Assembly: GCF_015223435.1 (NCBI RefSeq)
Contig: NZ_VHKO01000001.1
Location: forward strand, 62,001-126,000
Length of the DNA: 64,000 nt
Reading direction: 5' to 3'
Source: Vibrio hibernica
GTDB lineage: Bacteria; Pseudomonadota; Gammaproteobacteria; Enterobacterales; Vibrionaceae
In this document: positions 54,149 to 63,201 of the stretch, piece by piece
Numbering within the stretch: position 1 is the first letter of the stretch
Layout of the letters: the number at the start of each line of letters is the position of its first letter
The notes under the pieces: model-generated
What the model was told of the DNA's origin: nothing
Database searches by the model: none
What the model saw: the letters and a program-made list of their open reading frames with translations, nothing else
Made by a program: the position numbers and the translations under genes

Positions 54149-55801
54149 TTATGAAGCTTTAAATTGTGCTTTGCGTAAACGGTTCAACGCAGCCATTACA
54201 TCAAGCGTTCTTGGTTTAGCTAAATCACCATTATTCGGCAGGGCTTGATGCCAGTTTCCCGCTAAATATTGTTCGAATGCTTGAGCCGGGTTCTCGCTCC
54301 AACCTGGTTGCTGTGATAATAAGAACCACAACCAACCAATGGTATTTAACTCACAAATCGATTCCATTTGTTCTAAAGCTGAAAGGTTAACGTGTTCTTT
54401 ACCAAATCGAAGGGTATGAGTGCCTTTCCCTTGAATACGGAATTTTCCTTCCGCTAAGATTTTTTGCAAACAACCATTTTGGAATGAACGGGCTGGGTGC
54501 GCGACAAGCTCGTTTTCCACTTCATGGTTACGTTGACTTGGATGTTGCTTCACTACTTGTTTTGCTTTTTGAGTCACATCAAGCACTTGGTAATCATGCA
54601 TTTGAATGACCGTATCCGCAATATCAAAGTAATCACCAGATCCGCCCATAACAATAATGGAGGATACACCTTGTTCATCACGCAACTGACCAATACGATC
54701 CACCAGTGGTGTAATTGGTTCATCACCTTTGGCAACCAATGCCTGCATGCGCTCATCACGGATCATGAAATTGGTCGCCGAGGTATCTTCATCTATTAAA
54801 ATCGTACTGGCACCTGCTTCCAAAGACTCTTGCAGCCAAGCCGCTTGAGAGGTTGAACCGGAAGCATCTTGGGTTGAGAAATTAGTGGTATCTTTCCCCA
54901 TTGGTAAGTGATTTATATAATTAGACAAATTCAAATTATGAACGCTGCGACCATCTTCAGCTCGGATTTTCATTGCTTGTGGATCGGTAACGATATATTC
55001 ACGGCCATCCGTTGGAATATGGTCATAGATAGAACGTTCAATCGCGGTTAATAATGTTGATTTACCATGGTAACCACCGCCCACAATTAGGGTAATGCCT
55101 TTAGGAATACCTAAACCACGAATATCACCACGGTGCGGTGTATGGAGTGTGATGGCTAAAGAATCTGGCGCGCTAAAAGTAATGGCTTCTTTCATTGGCA
55201 GATCGCAATCACCAGATACGCGTGGTAATACGCTGTTATCGGCCACAAATGCTACTAAGTTATTAGCCGCTAATTGACTGCGTAGGGCAACTTGATCTTC
55301 AGTAATTTCACAATGACGTTTTAAAGCGTCAATATCGATTTCACGCGCAAGGGTGGCGCGGCGAATAAACTTCGGCAAATGGAAGGTCAAAATATTAATG
55401 GCTTTTTTGCCTAAAATTTGTCGACCATCGGCAGGCAGGTTCACACGAAAGCGCAGTTCGATTCCATCTTCAGTAAATAATACCGCGGTATGATCTAAGA
55501 TCGTTTGCCCATTAAATGCGATATCAACCGTGGCTTCTGGTTGTGCTAATTTAGAAAAATAACGAGCAATATAATCGCGAGCAGCGCGTTGATAATCTTC
55601 CGATTCTTGTTGCAACCATTGTAGATCGGTCAATGACCAAGCACGTTTGGCGCGCAGTCGAGAAGCGGTGGCATGCGGATCACCTTGAACCGTATCGATG
55701 AAAAGATCGAAATCAGTAAAATTATATTGGCCTTTAATTTGTTGATAGGCACGATAGTTTTGTTTTTCGATGCTTTTCAGAGTGTAGATCAGGTTTTCCA
55801 T
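54149..55801 (-). CDS. predicted ATPase of the ABC class
   Basis: 550 residues, a stand-alone protein of the ABC_ATPase family (COG3044). The P-loop is GGGYHGKSTLLTAIE, the nucleotide-binding signature region includes DASGSTSQAAWLQESLEAGASTILIDEDTSATNFM (Walker B with IDED), and MGGSGDYFDIADTVIQM follows. There is no permease beside it and no membrane helix, so it is a soluble ATPase rather than a transporter part. Its role is unknown. Confidence 0.88.
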   Translation of the reverse strand: MENLIYTLKSIEKQNYRAYQQIKGQYNFTDFDLFIDTVQGDPHATASRLRAKRAWSLTDLQWLQQESEDYQRAARDYIARYFSKLAQPEATVDIAFNGQTILDHTAVLFTEDGIELRFRVNLPADGRQILGKKAINILTFHLPKFIRRATLAREIDIDALKRHCEITEDQVALRSQLAANNLVAFVADNSVLPRVSGDCDLPMKEAITFSAPDSLAITLHTPHRGDIRGLGIPKGITLIVGGGYHGKSTLLTAIERSIYDHIPTDGREYIVTDPQAMKIRAEDGRSVHNLNLSNYINHLPMGKDTTNFSTQDASGSTSQAAWLQESLEAGASTILIDEDTSATNFMIRDERMQALVAKGDEPITPLVDRIGQLRDEQGVSSIIVMGGSGDYFDIADTVIQMHDYQVLDVTQKAKQVVKQHPSQRNHEVENELVAHPARSFQNGCLQKILAEGKFRIQGKGTHTLRFGKEHVNLSALEQMESICELNTIGWLWFLLSQQPGWSENPAQAFEQYLAGNWHQALPNNGDLAKPRTLDVMAALNRLRKAQFKAS

Positions 55802-55928
55802 AGAATATCAGTTTCGCTTTTTTAGGTGGGGCAAAATAATGGCGCTGAGTATAACCTGAATTGGGTTTTAGGCGAAGAGATTAAGGGCGTAGAGGAGAAG
55901 GTGATCGTGCCGGAAGACAGGATCCGAG

Positions 55929-55967
55929 ACCCGAAGAAGGTTAAGATGATCTTCTTCGGCTCTCAAT
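55929..55967 (-). terminator. hairpin downstream of fabV
   Basis: CCGAAGAAG / CTTCTTCGG is a perfect 9-bp stem just after the fabV stop. There is no T run, so it may protect the mRNA end or act with Rho. Confidence 0.45.
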
Positions 55968-55979
55968 CACAGTTTGATC

Positions 55980-57203
55980 CTATATCGGCTTTGCTTTAGT
56001 TGTTTGTTTTGCTAACGCTTGTAATTCTTCCATTGAAATATCTTGCGTATAATCGACACCTTCAAGTCCAAAGCCATTGGTTTGCATGAATTCTTTTTTC
56101 ACTGCTTGATAATCACCAATAGATTTAAAATTATCAGCAGTCATGCTTTCCATCATGATCTTAACTTGGGCTTGGATATTAGCATCCATTTCTAAATCAT
56201 CAATTCGGATTAAACGCTCAGCGTCTACGGGGATAATTTCTTGACCATAGAGCTTGGTGGTAAATAAACGCTGCATTTGTTCAATACAACCTTCATGGGT
56301 TCCGTTATCTTTCATCGCTTTGTATAGCGCAATGAGATAAGGCGTTAATGTTGGGATGAACACACTGGCTTTGGTCACTAGAGCCTTGCAAACGCTCACA
56401 TGTGCAGAGCCATTAAAATAGGCCATTTTTAAGTTAAGAGAATGACTGGCTTGGTGTAAATCAACTTTTGCCCAGCCAAGTGTGCCATCACGATAAATAG
56501 GATAATTAGCCTCGCTGCCAATGTAAGAAAATGCAACGGTTTTACAGCCATCAGCGAGTGATTCATTGTTGATCAATGTATCTATCCAGCTTTCCCAATC
56601 GGAGCCGCCCATGACTTTTATTGTAGATTCAATTTCAATATCCGTTGCCGGTTCAATAGTACTCTCAAGCCATGAGTCATCTTCTAATAACACAGTTGCA
56701 CCAGTGACGCTGTCACCAATTGGTTTAATGCTCGATACCCATTTATTTCCGGTATTGTGGTCAGGGCGTATTCCCGTTGCTAGGCTATAAATAACGAGGT
56801 CAACTTCACCTTCAAAGTAGGTTTCAATTGCTTCGATGACTTGCTCGCGAGTTTCTTTGGCAAACGCATCACCTACGATATTGATTGCAATTCTTCCTTC
56901 TTTTTCGGCTTCTTGCTTGAAGAAAATATTGTTATACCAACCCGCACTTCCAACGCCTTTATCGGAGGGGCCGCGTTCAAATGACACGCCAATGGTATCA
57001 GCTTGACTACCACCAAAAGTAAGCGCAATACGTGAAGCTAAACCAAAGCCTGAAGATGCCCCTAAAATTAACACGCGTTTAGGACCATTTTTGATTGATA
57101 CAGCTTGTTTTACGTAATCAATTTGTTGCTTAACCGCAGCTCTACACCCATAAGGATGGGCAGAGCGGGCAACGACGCCTTTAATGATGGGTTCAATGAC
57201 CAT
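55980..57203 (-). CDS. fabV: trans-2-enoyl-ACP reductase FabV
   Basis: 407 residues, the usual length. FabV performs the last step of fatty acid elongation with NADH; it resists triclosan, unlike FabI. The start MVIEPIIKGVVARSAHPYGC and the nucleotide-binding GPKRVLILGASSGFGLASRIALTFG are diagnostic. NIVGDAFAKETREQVIEAI and YSLATGIRPDHNTG follow. The active-site tract with AFSYIGSEANYPIYRDGTLGWAKVDL contains the Tyr and Lys of the family. It is transcribed alone. Confidence 0.95.
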   Translation of the reverse strand: MVIEPIIKGVVARSAHPYGCRAAVKQQIDYVKQAVSIKNGPKRVLILGASSGFGLASRIALTFGGSQADTIGVSFERGPSDKGVGSAGWYNNIFFKQEAEKEGRIAINIVGDAFAKETREQVIEAIETYFEGEVDLVIYSLATGIRPDHNTGNKWVSSIKPIGDSVTGATVLLEDDSWLESTIEPATDIEIESTIKVMGGSDWESWIDTLINNESLADGCKTVAFSYIGSEANYPIYRDGTLGWAKVDLHQASHSLNLKMAYFNGSAHVSVCKALVTKASVFIPTLTPYLIALYKAMKDNGTHEGCIEQMQRLFTTKLYGQEIIPVDAERLIRIDDLEMDANIQAQVKIMMESMTADNFKSIGDYQAVKKEFMQTNGFGLEGVDYTQDISMEELQALAKQTTKAKPI

Positions 57204-57449
57204 ATGTGATCCTATGTATGCTTTTTGTTTGGATGAAATATATTGATAAAAAATTATAGATTCAGAATAAATTTATTTTTGAAAACTTTTATTGAGCGAA
57301 AAGGGTATAAATGGCTTTTTTTCGAAATAAAAGGAAAAAAATTGTTTCAGATCATAAATGAAATCAACAATAACCGTGGTTACTCAGGATGAAAGAGCTT
57401 CATTCGCAAGTGAACCATTATCATCACAAATTCGTATTAGACATTACAT

Positions 57450-58073
57450 TCACAGTATTGATTGCAGCTGAGTCGCCATGAATTGGGCGATCCACGGTTG
57501 TGCTTCCGCTTTTGGATGCAAACCATCTTCTTTTATCCATTCAGGTTTAACGATGACATCTTTTAGAAAAAAAGGTAACAAAGGGATGTTTTGTTGTTTG
57601 GCTAATTCAGGGTATAAATGAGAGAAGGCTTGGGTATAACGTTTACCATAATTAGGTGGAACCATTATCTGCATCAGCGCAACTTGGCTACCAGAATTTT
57701 GACTCAGCTTAATGATTTTAGTGAGGTTACGAGTAATGGTTGCAGGAGGAAAGCCGCGCAACCCATCATTAGCCCCTAATTCAATGACCACCCAATCGGG
57801 ATTATATTGGTTTAGTAGTGAGGGCAATCGAGCAAGACCATTACCGGTTGTATCACCAGAAATACTGCCATTAACAACCTTGGCATTTATACCTTTAGCT
57901 TGCAATTGATCCGGCAATAACGCAGGCCAGCTTTGTTCGATAGACATTTGGTAACCGGCACTCAAGCTATCTCCAAGTATCAAAATGGTTGGATTTTTTG
58001 GGCTTGCTTGCACCATGTTCACTTGTGCTAATGACGTTATACATAACATCATCAATAAGGAAAATATTCTCAT
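57450..58073 (-). CDS. tesA: multifunctional acyl-CoA thioesterase / lysophospholipase TesA
   Basis: 207 residues from ATG 58073 (an adjacent ATG at 58076 would add one Met). A signal peptide ends near VQASP. The GDSL-esterase blocks are LILGDSLSAGYQM with the nucleophile Ser, NGSISGDTTGNGLARL, VIELGANDGLRG and the Asp/His of EDGLHPKAEAQ. The periplasmic enzyme cleaves acyl thioesters and esters. It is head to head with ybbA, sharing bases at the start codons. Confidence 0.92.
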   Translation of the reverse strand: MRIFSLLMMLCITSLAQVNMVQASPKNPTILILGDSLSAGYQMSIEQSWPALLPDQLQAKGINAKVVNGSISGDTTGNGLARLPSLLNQYNPDWVVIELGANDGLRGFPPATITRNLTKIIKLSQNSGSQVALMQIMVPPNYGKRYTQAFSHLYPELAKQQNIPLLPFFLKDVIVKPEWIKEDGLHPKAEAQPWIAQFMATQLQSIL

Positions 58074-58074
58074 C

Positions 58075-58842
58075 ATGTCTCAATCACCTATAGCAAATAA
58101 ATCCGCAGATATAATCACTGAGTCTACCGCGTCAGATCCTAAAAAGGTAGCCGTTATCACAGCGCAAAGTGTTGCCAAAGTGGTTAGTACTAAGCAAGAA
58201 CAGCTAACCATTTTACATGATGTGGATCTTTCTATTTATGCTGGCGAAAGTGTGGCATTAGTTGGAACCTCTGGCGCGGGTAAATCGACATTAATGACCT
58301 TATTGGCGGGATTGGATACACCCACAACGGGCGAGATAAGTTTATTGGGTAAGCGGTTGTCTCAATTGGATGATGAAGCGAGAGCGGCGCTGAGAAGTGA
58401 TGCTATTGGGTTCGTTTTTCAAAGTTTTTTACTTATTCCCACTCTTTCAGCATTAGAAAATGTCACCTTGCCTTGCTTATTAAAAGGTGAAAATGAAAAT
58501 ATTGAGCGTGCGACAACGTTATTAACGGAAGTAGGCTTAAAAGATCGTATTCACCATACTCCAAATCAGTTATCCGGTGGAGAGCAGCAGCGTGTTGCAC
58601 TAGCACGAGCATTTATGATTAAACCTCAGATTTTGTTTGCTGATGAACCGACTGGGAATCTAGATCAAATTACCGCAGCCAACATTATTGAGCAATTGTT
58701 CGAATTAAATAAAGCTCACGGTACCACTCTAGTATTAGTGACACATGACAGCGATCTTGCCAAACGTTGTGACCGTATTTTTCATATGCAAGCGGGATAT
58801 TTAGAAGAACAACATTGTGACCAAGATTCTGAGGAGAAATAA
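58075..58842 (+). CDS. ybbA: ABC transporter ATP-binding protein YbbA
   Basis: 255 residues from ATG 58075; an upstream frame that reaches 57985 would run far into tesA. Walker A is VGTSGAGKSTLM, signature LSGGEQQRVALARAF, Walker B ILFADEPTGNLD, and the H-loop LVLVTHDSDLAKRCDRI. It belongs to the LolD/MacB type and pairs with the FtsX-like permease YbbP (stop-start overlap TAATG at 58840-58844). The pair's substrate is unknown. Confidence 0.9.
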   Translation: MSQSPIANKSADIITESTASDPKKVAVITAQSVAKVVSTKQEQLTILHDVDLSIYAGESVALVGTSGAGKSTLMTLLAGLDTPTTGEISLLGKRLSQLDDEARAALRSDAIGFVFQSFLLIPTLSALENVTLPCLLKGENENIERATTLLTEVGLKDRIHHTPNQLSGGEQQRVALARAFMIKPQILFADEPTGNLDQITAANIIEQLFELNKAHGTTLVLVTHDSDLAKRCDRIFHMQAGYLEEQHCDQDSEEK

Positions 58843-61364
58843 TGAAACATTCTCCAGTCAATAATGAGCAAAACCCTGAGATACCTAAAAATATTAATAC
58901 GGCGCGATCTTTACCTAACAAAGCGTTATTAAAATGGAGTTGGCGCGAAATCAAACATGGTCAATTATGGCCAGTGGCAATGGCATTGACGCTGATTATT
59001 GCTTGTGTGTTTGGTCTGGCAGCTTTGGCTGATAGGCTTGATCAAGTAGTGGTTATGCAGGGAAAAAATGCCTTAACAGCCGATACCGTTTTTCAATCAT
59101 CGAACCCTTTACCTAAAATCTTACTGGATGAAACTCACAAGCAAGCATTAACTACCGCGACCCTGACACGTTTTGCAACGATGGCATTTAGTGACAACCA
59201 CATGCAATTAGTGACGGTAAAAGCGGTCGATACGGCTTATCCATTACGTGGCAATATGGAATTACAACGTGGTGACGAACGTTTAAACCATGTCAGCTCA
59301 AATCAATTATGGCTTGAACCTCGAGTCATGGAGCAGTTGCAAGTTAAGATAGGTGACGGCGTAACAATTGGTGATGCCGATTTTAAGGTGTCAGGGGAGA
59401 TTACCCAAGAGCCGGGGCTAGCCTTCAATCCATTTCAACAAATGCCAAGTGTGTATATTCATCAATCGGATGTAGCTAAAACGGGCGCAGTACAGGTGGG
59501 TAGTCGTGTCAGCTTCCGCTTATTTATTAATGCCTCAACAGCTCAAATTGATGGGTTAAAAAAAGATCTGTCTTTAACGCCAAGCGATCGCTGGGTTGAT
59601 CAAGACTCTCAGAGTCGCACATCAGAAGTGTTTGACCGTACTAAACAATATCTCTCTCTAACCGTGGCGATTGTCATTGTGATGGCGGCTATTACGTTAG
59701 TTTTAACCTGCCAACATTATGTTGCGAGTCGTCGTCAAACTATTGCCATGCTTAAAAGTTTAGGCGCGCAAAAACCTTGGCTTATTCGTTGGCTTACGCT
59801 GCAAATTGGTAGCTTGTTTGTGATTGGCATGATCGCTGGGGCGGTTATTGGCATCATATTGGAAATATTGTTGCGTATTCCTCTTACCGATGTATTGCCT
59901 GATCCTTTACCAAGTTATGGTTGGATGCCGTTAATACTGTCCATCGGAACTTGTTTTGCTATCGGTATTCCCGCATTAGGGATCCCACTGTTAGGATTAT
60001 TAAACACCTCTGCGGCCTCTGTTATGCAAGCAACACCGACTCGAATATCGAAGAAAGCATGGAGCTTAGTACTATTGCCATTGGGGTTATTAATACTGGC
60101 TTACGGTAGTAATACCTTGGTGTGGATGGTGCTTGTTAGTATTGTAATACTGTTTATTGTACTCGCTATTATTAGCTTGTGTTTAGCTCGCCTGTTGCAA
60201 AAAATCCCCGCATCTCCAGCATTAAAACTGGCTTTAAGTCGGATTAACCGCTCATCGATTGCGAGCGGTATTCAATTTGGCGCACTGGCGTTGTCATTAA
60301 TGCTGATTGCGATGATTTGGTTGGTTCGCAGTGATTTACTCAGTGATTGGCAGCAAACCCTACCTCCGGATGCTCCGAATGTATTTGCACTTAACATTGC
60401 CGATTATGAAAAAGATGCGTATTTACAACATCTAGATGATGCGAAGCTTATTCGTTCACAGGCGTATCCAATCATTCGTGGTCGGATTAGCCAAATCAAC
60501 GGAGAGGATGCAAAAGAATACGCGCATGGTGAAGATAAAAGTGATTCATTACGTCGTGAACTAAATTTCACTTGGGCTGATACGTTGCCAGAAAGTAACG
60601 ATTTACTTGAAGGAACATGGGGCGAGCCGGGGAGTGTTTCGGTGGAATCTGGTGTCGCAGACGATCTTGGTTTAAAAATTGGCGATACCGTTTCATTTGT
60701 GATCAGCAGTCAAACGGTAAGTGCCAAAATTAACACTATCCGTAAAGTGCATTGGCGTGAAATGAAGCCGAATTTCTACTTTATTTTTACACCTGATGTT
60801 TTAAAAGATATTCCCGGCACTTGGCTGGTGAGTTTTAAAGCGCCAGAAAGTTCAGCGTCGGCCTCTACGACTAATAGTCAAATTGATGCCAATACTTTTT
60901 TAAATACCTTATCTCGTGATTTTCCAACCGTGAGCTTGATGGACATTCGAACCATGGCAGGGAAAATTCAAGTTCTGCTGACTCAAATAGTTTGGTCGAT
61001 CACGGTGTTAGCAGGTTTAGGCGTGGTGGCCGGTTTACTGCTTATTTTCACTTTGCTTAGGTTGAGCTTATCGCAGCGTCAGCAAGAAATTCGTTTGTAC
61101 CGAACGTTAGGCGCGAGTCGTAAGCGCATTAGTAGAACGGTGTGGTATGAATATGGAATTATGGCGTTAATCGCAGGGCTAGTGGCGTGTATGGGCGCAG
61201 AAGCCAGTGTCGCGAGTATTATGAAGTGGGGTTTTGAGCTCGATCCTAGTTGGCATTGGGGGTTATGGATTAGTCTCCCTGCATTGGCTTTTGTTACTTT
61301 AGCTTTGGTGCTGAAAACGCTAATTCGTCAATTATTAATCCCAATGAATAAAGTTAACGACTAG
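58842..61364 (+). CDS. ybbP: FtsX-like ABC transporter permease YbbP
   Basis: 840 residues with about ten membrane helices and two large periplasmic domains. The N-terminal helix (about 40-60) precedes periplasmic domain one, then an FtsX block with ITLVLTCQHYVASRRQTIAMLKSLGAQKPWLIRWL. A second FtsX block at the end carries LRLSLSQRQQEIRLYRTLGASRKRISRTVWYEYG. It overlaps ybbA by one base. In E. coli the ybbA-ybbP pair also lies opposite tesA, suggesting a lipid or lipoprotein-related role, but this is not proven. Confidence 0.9.
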   Translation: MKHSPVNNEQNPEIPKNINTARSLPNKALLKWSWREIKHGQLWPVAMALTLIIACVFGLAALADRLDQVVVMQGKNALTADTVFQSSNPLPKILLDETHKQALTTATLTRFATMAFSDNHMQLVTVKAVDTAYPLRGNMELQRGDERLNHVSSNQLWLEPRVMEQLQVKIGDGVTIGDADFKVSGEITQEPGLAFNPFQQMPSVYIHQSDVAKTGAVQVGSRVSFRLFINASTAQIDGLKKDLSLTPSDRWVDQDSQSRTSEVFDRTKQYLSLTVAIVIVMAAITLVLTCQHYVASRRQTIAMLKSLGAQKPWLIRWLTLQIGSLFVIGMIAGAVIGIILEILLRIPLTDVLPDPLPSYGWMPLILSIGTCFAIGIPALGIPLLGLLNTSAASVMQATPTRISKKAWSLVLLPLGLLILAYGSNTLVWMVLVSIVILFIVLAIISLCLARLLQKIPASPALKLALSRINRSSIASGIQFGALALSLMLIAMIWLVRSDLLSDWQQTLPPDAPNVFALNIADYEKDAYLQHLDDAKLIRSQAYPIIRGRISQINGEDAKEYAHGEDKSDSLRRELNFTWADTLPESNDLLEGTWGEPGSVSVESGVADDLGLKIGDTVSFVISSQTVSAKINTIRKVHWREMKPNFYFIFTPDVLKDIPGTWLVSFKAPESSASASTTNSQIDANTFLNTLSRDFPTVSLMDIRTMAGKIQVLLTQIVWSITVLAGLGVVAGLLLIFTLLRLSLSQRQQEIRLYRTLGASRKRISRTVWYEYGIMALIAGLVACMGAEASVASIMKWGFELDPSWHWGLWISLPALAFVTLALVLKTLIRQLLIPMNKVND

Positions 61365-61383
61365 GAAAAGTGTTAATAGGATT

Positions 61384-61428
61384 ATGAGTTATCCACAAAA
61401 ACGGTGGATAACGATTGGGATAACTCAT
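61384..61428. repeat. overlapping inverted repeats able to form two exclusive hairpins
   Basis: GTTATCCAC (61388-61396) can pair with GTGGATAAC (61404-61412), while the overlapping ATGAGTTATCC (61384-61394) can pair with GGATAACTCAT (61418-61428). TTATCCACA inside it matches a DnaA box. There is no T tract. It follows ybbP. Confidence 0.6.
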
Positions 61429-61713
61429 TTACTATTTTAAGGCGGTTGGCTTGTAGACCATGAGATACAATTGTTATCGAAATTTGGTTATGCACATTTC
61501 ATAAAAAACAGAAAAGTGAATAGATTGAGTCAAGGTTTATTTCAAATATTTTTAATAAAATAATTTAATATATTTTCAATTATTTCTCGAAAAATTTGAG
61601 TAAAATGATAGGGTAATCGTCAGGTTTTCATAACGTACTGTGATATCGCATTATGGTAGTGAATTATATGCTCCCAAATATTGGGTTTATGTTTAGGATT
61701 GTTAATTAATACT
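61429..61713. other. intergenic region upstream of the FAD oxidoreductase gene
   Basis: AT-rich, without a supported gene. It should hold the promoter of the following gene. No regulator site was recognised. Confidence 0.4.
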
Positions 61714-63195
61714 ATGTCAGCACCTCATATAGGCATTATTGGTGGTGGAATTGCAGGTGCTACGGCTGCTTTGCATTTTGCTGAGTTGGGTTTGAACGTT
61801 TCTATCTTTGAACGTGGTCCTAGTCTGGTCGACGGACCTCCAATTTGTCACTTACACGCAGGTGGCAATTTATATCGTGAAATCTCGCAACAGCAGTGTG
61901 TTCAACTGCTAAAAGAATCGATAGAAACGGTTAAACTTTATCGTCATACCTTAAATATTCGCCCGACGGTTATTGCCGTGCCAAAGAAAGATAAAGGTCA
62001 GCCAGAAGATCTACTTCCACGCTTAGATGTGATTCAGCAAGCCTATCAAGAACTTGTTGTAAATGATTCGTCTAATCAGGTGCTTGGCAATCCTAGTCAC
62101 TATTATAAGCTTTATTCTAAAGCTGACCTTGAAAGGTTGGCTGAAATGGATCCCCCGAGTCTTGATGATATGACTGAAACCAGTTTAGATGAATGGATGA
62201 TCCCTTTTGCTAAACAAGTGGATTTGAAGTTACTTAAATTCCCAGTGGTGTTAGTGCAAGAATATGGGCTCAGTGTATTTCGCTTATCGGCGACTGTGAA
62301 TATTTCTTTACAACAGCTTTCTAATTGCCATGTTCACACTGGAACCACGGTGACTGGCGTGAATGAGTCAATTAATCAAAAGGGTCAATCCGGTTGGAAA
62401 ATTCATTTTCAACCATCAGTTTCTCCTGTGACGGGCACCAGCGGACAGAATAAATCGGTTGATGTGGATTATTTAATTAATGCGTCTGGCTACCAAACGG
62501 GAACCGTGGATGATTGGGTTAAAGCACCACGCTCTCGTTTAGTTGAATTCAAAGCCGCTTATGTCGCTCAATGGCCTGAGCATAATGGAATGTGGCCAGA
62601 GGTTATATTTCATGGTGAACGTGGTACTCCACAAGGGATGGCGCAATTAACGCCGTATCCTGACGGTTATTTTCAACTTCATGGTATGACAGAAGATATT
62701 ACCTTGTTTAGTGATGGTGTGGCGACATCAACAGAAGAAAGCTCTCAACCTAAATTACCGGCTTACCTTATTAATAAAATAATTAGAGGTTGGGATGAGG
62801 CTGAACAAATCGAGCGCACCAATAAAGCCATTACCCATATGGCGCAATTTATCCCCAGTTTCTCTAATGCCAAAATAGGTGGAAAACCTTTATTTGGTGC
62901 GCAACAAGTTCCAGGGTCTGATATTTCGCTACGAGCGGCTAGTGTTTCATTTGTGGGCGACAATTACGCCCGATTAGAAATAGTTAAAGCCTCTTCTGCC
63001 ATTGAAGCGGCTAAGCAAGTGGAAGCGGAATTACGTAGCAAAGGTTATATTCAAAATGATGATGAACTGGTGCTTAATTCTGTTTCTGCCAAGCTAGGTC
63101 TCACTCAAATACTCGAAAGAGCATGTGAATTAGCCGAAGAAAGGCATTATCCAACCGCACTCGCAGGAATTGGCGGCGTAAACCAAGCTGGTTGA
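61714..63195 (+). CDS. FAD-dependent oxidoreductase (DadA-like)
   Basis: 493 residues from ATG 61714; an in-frame ATG at 61681 would add 11 residues without homology. The FAD Rossmann motif GIIGGGIAGATAALHFAELGLNVSIFERG is at the N-terminus. A second motif LINASGYQTGTVDD marks the flavin fold, and a third (VSFVGDNYARLEIVKASSAIEAA) lies near the C-terminus. It belongs to the DAO/FAD oxidoreductase group, but its substrate cannot be told. There is no signal peptide. It is monocistronic here. Confidence 0.78.
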   Translation: MSAPHIGIIGGGIAGATAALHFAELGLNVSIFERGPSLVDGPPICHLHAGGNLYREISQQQCVQLLKESIETVKLYRHTLNIRPTVIAVPKKDKGQPEDLLPRLDVIQQAYQELVVNDSSNQVLGNPSHYYKLYSKADLERLAEMDPPSLDDMTETSLDEWMIPFAKQVDLKLLKFPVVLVQEYGLSVFRLSATVNISLQQLSNCHVHTGTTVTGVNESINQKGQSGWKIHFQPSVSPVTGTSGQNKSVDVDYLINASGYQTGTVDDWVKAPRSRLVEFKAAYVAQWPEHNGMWPEVIFHGERGTPQGMAQLTPYPDGYFQLHGMTEDITLFSDGVATSTEESSQPKLPAYLINKIIRGWDEAEQIERTNKAITHMAQFIPSFSNAKIGGKPLFGAQQVPGSDISLRAASVSFVGDNYARLEIVKASSAIEAAKQVEAELRSKGYIQNDDELVLNSVSAKLGLTQILERACELAEERHYPTALAGIGGVNQAG

Positions 63196-63201
63196 TTTTG
63201 A

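Noticed and set aside
57985-58074. Longer YbbA start 30 codons upstream
   Set aside because: It would lie wholly inside tesA and adds residues unlike YbbA. ATG 58075 begins the normal protein.
61388-61396. Replication origin suggested by the perfect DnaA box
   Set aside because: A single box inside inverted repeats, with no cluster of boxes and no origin-associated genes nearby.
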